Below, piece after piece: positions 58,969 to 64,000 of a stretch of DNA of 64,000 nt. Position 1 is the stretch's first letter, and every line of letters starts with the position of its first letter. The stretch is from Carettochelys insculpta (lineage: Eukaryota > Chordata > Testudines > Carettochelyidae), in assembly GCF_033958435.1 (NCBI RefSeq), contig NC_134148.1:11014501-11078500 (forward strand), read 5' to 3'. The position numbers and the translations under genes are program-made. The notes beneath the pieces are model-generated. The model made no database searches, was not told the DNA's origin, and worked only from the letters and a program-made list of their open reading frames with translations.

Positions 58969-59454
58969 TGTTGGTGAGTCTTTCAGTTGTTAATGGGTAC
59001 TTAGCACCTTCTCTGTGCTGTTTTTCCCCCTCTCCGATGGCCTGCCACGGCAGGAGGGCTAATGGCCCTAGGCTCCTGGCCTCCGGTGCTCTGCTTGTTA
59101 CTAGAACTGGACTGAATGCCGTCCCGCTTGTTGTTTCTTTTTTTTTTTTTTTTGAAAATAACAACTGGCTAACTTAACAGTAGCCTAAGAACTTGAAAAC
59201 TTTAAAGAAAAAACAGTTAAAACCATTGAATACGCTAACTTGGCCGTAGCCTAGTCGGATTCCGTCTGCAGTCGACAGCGGTTAAGAGGAACTGGCGGGG
59301 ACCGGATCGCGCACGTGGCCAGGAGTGCGCAAGGGAGCGGCGCGCACCGGCGCATGCGTGGTCCGGCAGAAACTGCTTGGAAGATCCGATCTGCGGCGCC
59401 GGGTGAGCCCGACACCTAATGTGGAGCACCCACGGGGACACTCGAAGAAGAACT

Positions 59455-59889
59455 ACCTTTCGACTCTACAACTCAAAAAGCCTCTTTATGGCAGTTTTCC
59501 TTAAAACCTCATGAAATGCAATCAGAACAAGGCCAACTTTCTTAAAACATTGTTTAGTTTACTTGGTACATTCTTATGCACAAAGCAGTTAGCAGGAACT
59601 CAAGTGCTTAATTAGCATTTAACATTTATTGCAGCAATTGTACAGTAGGTCACATGGACCATGTTATTGTTATTCCACTACTACAGCTCCAGACAACCTT
59701 CACAGGCATGTATATGACTGGCAAATCCATTCTATACATCTGGAAGCATCACTTTAAAAATATTTCAAACCTCTCTGAGATAACACAGTTCAGCTTGGCA
59801 CATTTTTGAAAACACTGTTTGAAACCTTCCCCAGGCTGAGATACACCACTTCCTCTGTACTGTCTCATTTCACCTTCAACCTAATGCTA
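59455..59889. other. No gene recognised
   Basis: AT-rich gap between DIRS and the hAT element. Confidence 0.45.
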
Positions 59890-59897
59890 GTCCTTTT

Positions 59898-61492
59898 CAG
59901 GGTGGACAAAAATAGATGATTTAAAAAAAAAATCAGATTTTTAACGTCATCAAATACTACATTTCTCATTTAAAAAATAAGCATTGCAATTAAATCTCAT
60001 CACAAACATGCAGTACATAAACTTACAGTCTCAAAAAAAAATGAATTAATGGCTCTAATCCCATGGTGTCCAACCAGTTCTGAAGCTATATCAAAGTAGC
60101 TACATTATTCTGAAAATGTAATTTTCAAAAACAGGAATAAGACTCAAAATTGTAAATCGCAGCTTATGACACATGATGATTTTCGGTCTAAGCAGCATAT
60201 TTAAGCTATTTCATGAACTCTCCTTCCAGAAAGACGGGTCAAATTAACAGAAAGTGGTGTCAGAGTGCAGAAAGATCTGAATTTTTTTTTTTTTAAATCT
60301 CTGAAAATTTTTGTTTTTTGATTTAAAAAAATGTTGAATGTAATTATTTTTGAGTTTTTATTGCTAAGGCCAATTAGCCACATACAACCATCCACATAGC
60401 CACAGTTGCTAGCATGTTGAACACCACGGCTCTAATCTCTCCAACCTAACCACCAGCTCTGGCTTCTTGAAAGTTCTGGGCTTTCAATTGCTGTTTTTCA
60501 GCAGATTAAAGTAACGTGCAAAATAAAATAAAGTAGTGACAGGATGGATAGAATTGGTGTTGTTCTGTACTTATGTGGTGGTGGACCTGGGCCAAGAATA
60601 GTGGAGCAGTTAGTTAAGACACTGTCTTAAATAAAGATAGACAATATATAGGGAAGGACAGAGGAAGCACAGAAAGCAACAATGGAGTGGACTGGAAAGA
60701 AAGGAGGAAGACGTTCAGCATACAAGCAGCTTCCAATATTCCCCTACACTTTTCCCCCAGAAAAACTATCATAGCTTCCGGGAATGTTTTGAAGAAATTC
60801 CTTTCCTGGGTGAAAAAGGAAAACATGTCAAGTGTAAGCAGTGCCAGATGATGACACAGGAGCTAGCTGTAAGAATGAAACATATGGAACACTGCTTATT
60901 AGGAGAAAATGGTGTGGATGAAGATGTGGATATGGTGGAGTGGATCAACTGAATATTAACTTAAAATGATTAACTTGGCAATGCACCATTCTTCCAGATT
61001 CTCTCTATACCTTTCCCAATACATGTGATTTCACAAGTCAATTCCCAAGCTGTTTGTTACGTTAGAGGTTCGTACAAAAGAGTTTAGCTTTGCTAAACCT
61101 TATGGCTTCTTTAATTAGTTAACTAGATTTAAAAATCTATACCTCAAGTAAAAAATACAGAAAGCTGCAGTAAGAGAAATCTAGAATTGCCAGTTGCTAC
61201 TGAGTGTCATTTTCTTGTTTTATGTTACATGATACATGCCTCTTATTTTGGAACATCAAGGCCACAGAAAATAATGCTGATGCCATAAGTCTATTCCCAG
61301 TTTTACTTCAGCATAACTCGACTTTTCCAAGGGAACCCCATTCTTTGCTTCTTTCTCAAAAAACAGACGTGTCAGTGAGTTCAATGGGGTTTACTCCAAA
61401 ATTAAGTGCATTCTAAGCACAGTTGGTCTTGGCATTTTTTCATATCTTGATTTGATCAATTTTTGGTGATTTAAAAAAATCATTCCACCCTG
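59898..61492 (+). mobile_element. hAT-type DNA transposon remnant with 8-bp target duplication
   Basis: Left end CAGGGTGGACAAAAATAGAT and right end complementary to CAGGGTGGAATGATTTTT. Flanks gtcctttt (59890-59897) and atcctttt (61493-61500) match in 7 of 8. A-rich near the ends; retains a BED-finger coding piece at 60764-60952 but no catalytic domain. Confidence 0.82.
60764..60952 (+). pseudogene. BED zinc-finger fragment of a hAT transposase
   Basis: 62 codons: NYHSFRECFEEIPFLGEKGK, then HVKCKQCQMMTQELAVRMKH and MEHC. The aromatic pair, C-x2-C and the His/Cys pair fit a BED finger, the DNA-binding domain of many hAT transposases. It ends at a TGA with no following catalytic domain. It lies inside the hAT ends, so it is the transposon's own relic rather than a host gene. 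Confidence 0.68.
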
Positions 61493-61500
61493 ATCCTTTT

Positions 61501-62022
61501 GTGTACTAGAGACTATTCACTTGTAATCTGACCACAGTAAATTGAATAGTGACTCAGTCAGTAATGCTAATAAAAGAAGTGTCACTGCCAGAAAAGAAAC
61601 CATGTTTTCCTCGTGTATTTGTAGAAATAACACCCCATCTCAACGACTTTTTATTTGCTTTGCAAAGTTAGATTCTCAATGCTGACTTATCTGCTGTGCT
61701 AGAGGGAATGATTTATCAGCTGTACTACATCGTTCTTCTCAAGTTGCACTACTATTTATGTCTGAAAGCCTATGCATGTGTTAATGAAAGCTGTTATATT
61801 GAACATGTGAGGGCTTAAGTAAAGGTCACATGGACTAAATTAACCCATATTCACTGTATAACTTGGTCACTGGTTTGAGAGTGTTCCAGTATCTCATAGG
61901 GTCTCCTCTAATAGCAAAAGGTCTACATGTAAATGTTCATTAATATCAAAAGATTATATCCACAAAAGGGTCAGGATCCCATGCTCTGCTCTGTGAGGGG
62001 ACAGCCTTTTCAGAACTGGACC
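61501..62022. other. No gene recognised
   Basis: Unremarkable AT-rich sequence between two hAT insertions. Confidence 0.45.
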
Positions 62023-62030
62023 AGTTAGAT

Positions 62031-62340
62031 CTGTGGTCCTCAAACTTTTCCTGTTGTGTTTCCCCCTTAATATAATGGAACCTGTTCGCACACACACCAC
62101 CATCCTGGCACAGTGGCCAGAAGTGAATCTAGATCCATGACTGGAGCTGGGGGTGGAATGGAGCTATAGCCAGGAACCCAGGACCCCAGGCTGAGGTTAC
62201 AGCTGGTATTGGGGCTGAGGGCCAAGTGGGGCTCCTCATTTGCCCTCCCATGGGGAGGCTGATCTGGGACGTGTCACCCATCCCTAAATGTTCCTCTGTG
62301 CACCACAGGGGGTCAAACCACACAGTCTGGGAGACCCCTG
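62031..62340. mobile_element. hAT-type MITE with 8-bp target duplication
   Basis: Left end ctgtggtcctcaaactttt, right end cagtctgggagacccctg, inverted relatives of each other. Flanks agttagat (62023-62030) and aggtagat (62341-62348) match in 7 of 8. 310 bp, noncoding. Confidence 0.78.
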
Positions 62341-62514
62341 AGGTAGATGAAATTTTGCCACAATCTCAAGAAGGAGAACCTAATCCATTTTCATTTAAGG
62401 CGTGGACCATTAATTGACAGAAAGTCAATACAGAATGCACTAGCAACACTATCAGAACTGAGTAATGATTTGGGGGGCCTCACCTGAAACACCTGACATG
62501 GTCTGCTGTATGAG

Positions 62515-64000
62515 AACAGGAGCAGCTAACAGGGAGTTTGCCTGGGAAAGCATCCTAGAGGAGCTCAGGTGAGTGTGGCATTTGGGGAGCTGCGCTGTGA
62601 GCCGGTGGGTTGAATTTCTGCCTGTGGTGTCTGTGCATTTGTTTCATTTTGCAGTGAGGGGCAGTTTGCACAGCTGCCTGTGTGCCTGAGCATCTGTTTT
62701 GCAGAGAGGGGCAGGTGGAAAGCATGTTTGGCAGTTTGTGTGAATTGGGAGAGCTTCCTTCCAGGTGGGCCTTCAAGGGCTGATTAGATTGGAGGCAAAG
62801 GCTCTGAGCCGGGCCTAACCAGCTGGCAGCTCTATAAGAAGGCAGCCCCAGCAAACCCTGTGAGCAGCGAACAGGAGCAGCTAACAGGGAGTTTGCATGG
62901 GAGTTCACCTTTGGGAGGAGCCCCATACCTGTTTTCACCCTTCTTATACGGTGTTTCTCTTGTGCCCTTCAAGGCGGCACTAGAAACAAATAAGGGATGT
63001 CTGAAAAAGGAAAAAATGGAGAGGGATATGGCTGTTGAGAGGTCTGTTGTTGTGGCCTGCATGTCACGTGCCATGTTTGTCTTTCTCCCGAACAATAGAA
63101 AGGAGGATTTTCTCTGTACCAAGTGTAAGCTGGTAGCCATTTTAGAAGAGAAGGTTAAAGGACTTGAGGCACAAATATCAACCCTCAGGTCCATCAGAGA
63201 GGGTGAAGACTTTCTGGATAGAAGGCAACAGATGATACTGCAGGAACAGCAGGCTACCCAAAACAAGGAGGAGAACTGGAAGCATGTTACCTCCAGGAGG
63301 AGAAAACCAGTTCCAGTCTCTCCAATTCCAGTGGAGTTAAGTAACCGCTTTGAGCCTCTCTCCACAGGAGATACAGCAGAGAGAATTGGGGTTGATACCT
63401 CCCAGGGATTGTATCTGAAAGAGCTCCCACAGTTTAGAAGGCATGGGATGCGCAGTCCTAGGGGTGGGAGTTCTATGACCACCACCCATAAGAGAAAAAG
63501 ACAAGTGGTGGTGGTCAGGGACTCCCTCCTCAGAGGGACGGAGGCATTCATCTGCTGCCCGGACCTAGAATCCCGGCAAGTTTGCTGCTTGCCTGGAGCT
63601 AGAATTCGGGATATTACAGAGTCGCCGCCAAAAATTCTTCAACCGGTAGACTATTACCCCTTCCTCCTACTTCATGTAGGAACCAATGATACAGCCAAGA
63701 ACAACTTTGATGAGATCACAGCAGACTACGTAACCCTCGGGAGAAAGATCAAGGAATACGGAGCACAGGTGGTCTTCTCGTCTATCCTCCTTATGGAAGG
63801 AAGGGGTCCACAGAGGGATCGTCAAATCACAGAGGTAAATGCGTGGTTGTGTAGATGGTGTAGGAGGGAAGGATTTGGTTTCTTTGACCACGGGATTCTG
63901 TTTCGTGAACAGGGATTGCTGAGAAGAGATGGGATCCACCTCACTAAAAGAGGAAAGAGCATCTTTGTGGGCAGGCTTGCAAACCTAGTGAGGAGGGCTT
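62515..64000 (+). mobile_element. CR1 LINE 5' end with repeated 5' untranslated unit, runs off the window
   Basis: The words gaacaggagcagctaaca and gggagtttgc occur at about 62515 and again at 62871, 356 bp apart, as if two promoter units stand in tandem. ORF1 follows from 63016. ORF2 is expected beyond 64000, since the last 70 bases match the ORF1 end found at 17630-17702. Confidence 0.82.
63016..64000 (+). CDS. CR1 ORF1 protein with esterase-like domain (open, truncated by window end)
   Basis: The frame is open from ATG 63016 to the last base, 328 codons. In order: a C-x2-C pair in LCTKCKLVAILEEKV, a short coiled-coil-like stretch (EEKVKGLEAQISTL), a basic linker (SRRRKPVPVSPIPVE), then an SGNH-type fold with VVVVRDSLLRGTE, HVGTNDTAKNNFDE and RRDGIHLTKRGKSIF. 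Ser, Asp/Asn and His motifs are present, but the Gly usual before Asp-Ser is Arg here. CR1 ORF1 proteins are thought to bind RNA and some carry such esterases. The start codon is the first ATG after an in-frame upstream stretch and is not certain. Confidence 0.8.
   Translation, partial: MERDMAVERSVVVACMSRAMFVFLPNNRKEDFLCTKCKLVAILEEKVKGLEAQISTLRSIREGEDFLDRRQQMILQEQQATQNKEENWKHVTSRRRKPVPVSPIPVELSNRFEPLSTGDTAERIGVDTSQGLYLKELPQFRRHGMRSPRGGSSMTTTHKRKRQVVVVRDSLLRGTEAFICCPDLESRQVCCLPGARIRDITESPPKILQPVDYYPFLLLHVGTNDTAKNNFDEITADYVTLGRKIKEYGAQVVFSSILLMEGRGPQRDRQITEVNAWLCRWCRREGFGFFDHGILFREQGLLRRDGIHLTKRGKSIFVGRLANLVRRA

Larger units (their letters stand above)
53359..59454 (-). mobile_element. DIRS1-like tyrosine-recombinase retrotransposon, nearly full length
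   Basis: About 6.1 kb on the minus strand with gag-like, RT-RNase H and tyrosine recombinase coding regions in DIRS1 order. Inverted terminal repeats lie at about 53371-53556 and 59275-59454, and an internal complementary region at about 53622-53720 joins copies of both outer ends. No target duplication was seen, as expected for recombinase-based insertion. Stops and frameshifts in every gene show that it cannot move by itself. Confidence 0.93.

Noticed and set aside
62832..63551. 239-codon minus-strand frame
   Set aside because: Antisense shadow of the CR1 ORF1, which has recognisable esterase motifs on the plus strand.

Overview
The window looks like nuclear DNA from a sauropsid, most likely a turtle. 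This is inferred from repeat content: dense CR1 LINEs (one with an ORF1 esterase domain), Penelope-like elements with a GIY-YIG domain, a DIRS1-like tyrosine-recombinase retrotransposon, Tigger, hAT and Harbinger-type elements, and LTRs. No bacterial operon, rRNA or complete tRNA gene was seen.

Layout. 1-9.9 kb: sparse sequence, a CR1 copy and a CR1-type LINE split by a second LINE. 9.9-15 kb: GC-rich block with a 50-bp minisatellite, a TA microsatellite, two short Tigger-like elements and exon-like segments. 17.6-24.6 kb: an internally deleted CR1, a solo LTR and a Penelope element with a hammerhead-like motif. 26.8-42 kb: palindromic MITEs, nested Tigger and LTR insertions, an RTE-like LINE and a series of exon-like segments. 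42-50.5 kb: CR1 inside CR1, two more CR1 pieces and a second Penelope element. 53.4-59.5 kb: a nearly full-length, disabled DIRS1-like element. 59.9-64 kb: a hAT element, a hAT MITE and the 5' end of a CR1 that runs off the window.

Beneath the repeats I read signs of a multi-exon host gene on the minus strand, with at least a dozen short segments that have splice signals at both ends and an open frame. Two runs keep a consistent codon phase across introns: 46891 to 36510 and 33361 to 29096. A solo LTR accounts for almost all of one intron between two of them. I do not recognise the protein, so no symbol is given. All exon calls come from reading splice signals by eye and need transcript support.

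Nearly all transposon genes here are broken by stops, frameshifts or truncation. The exception is the CR1 ORF1 at the right edge, which stays open to the end of the window.
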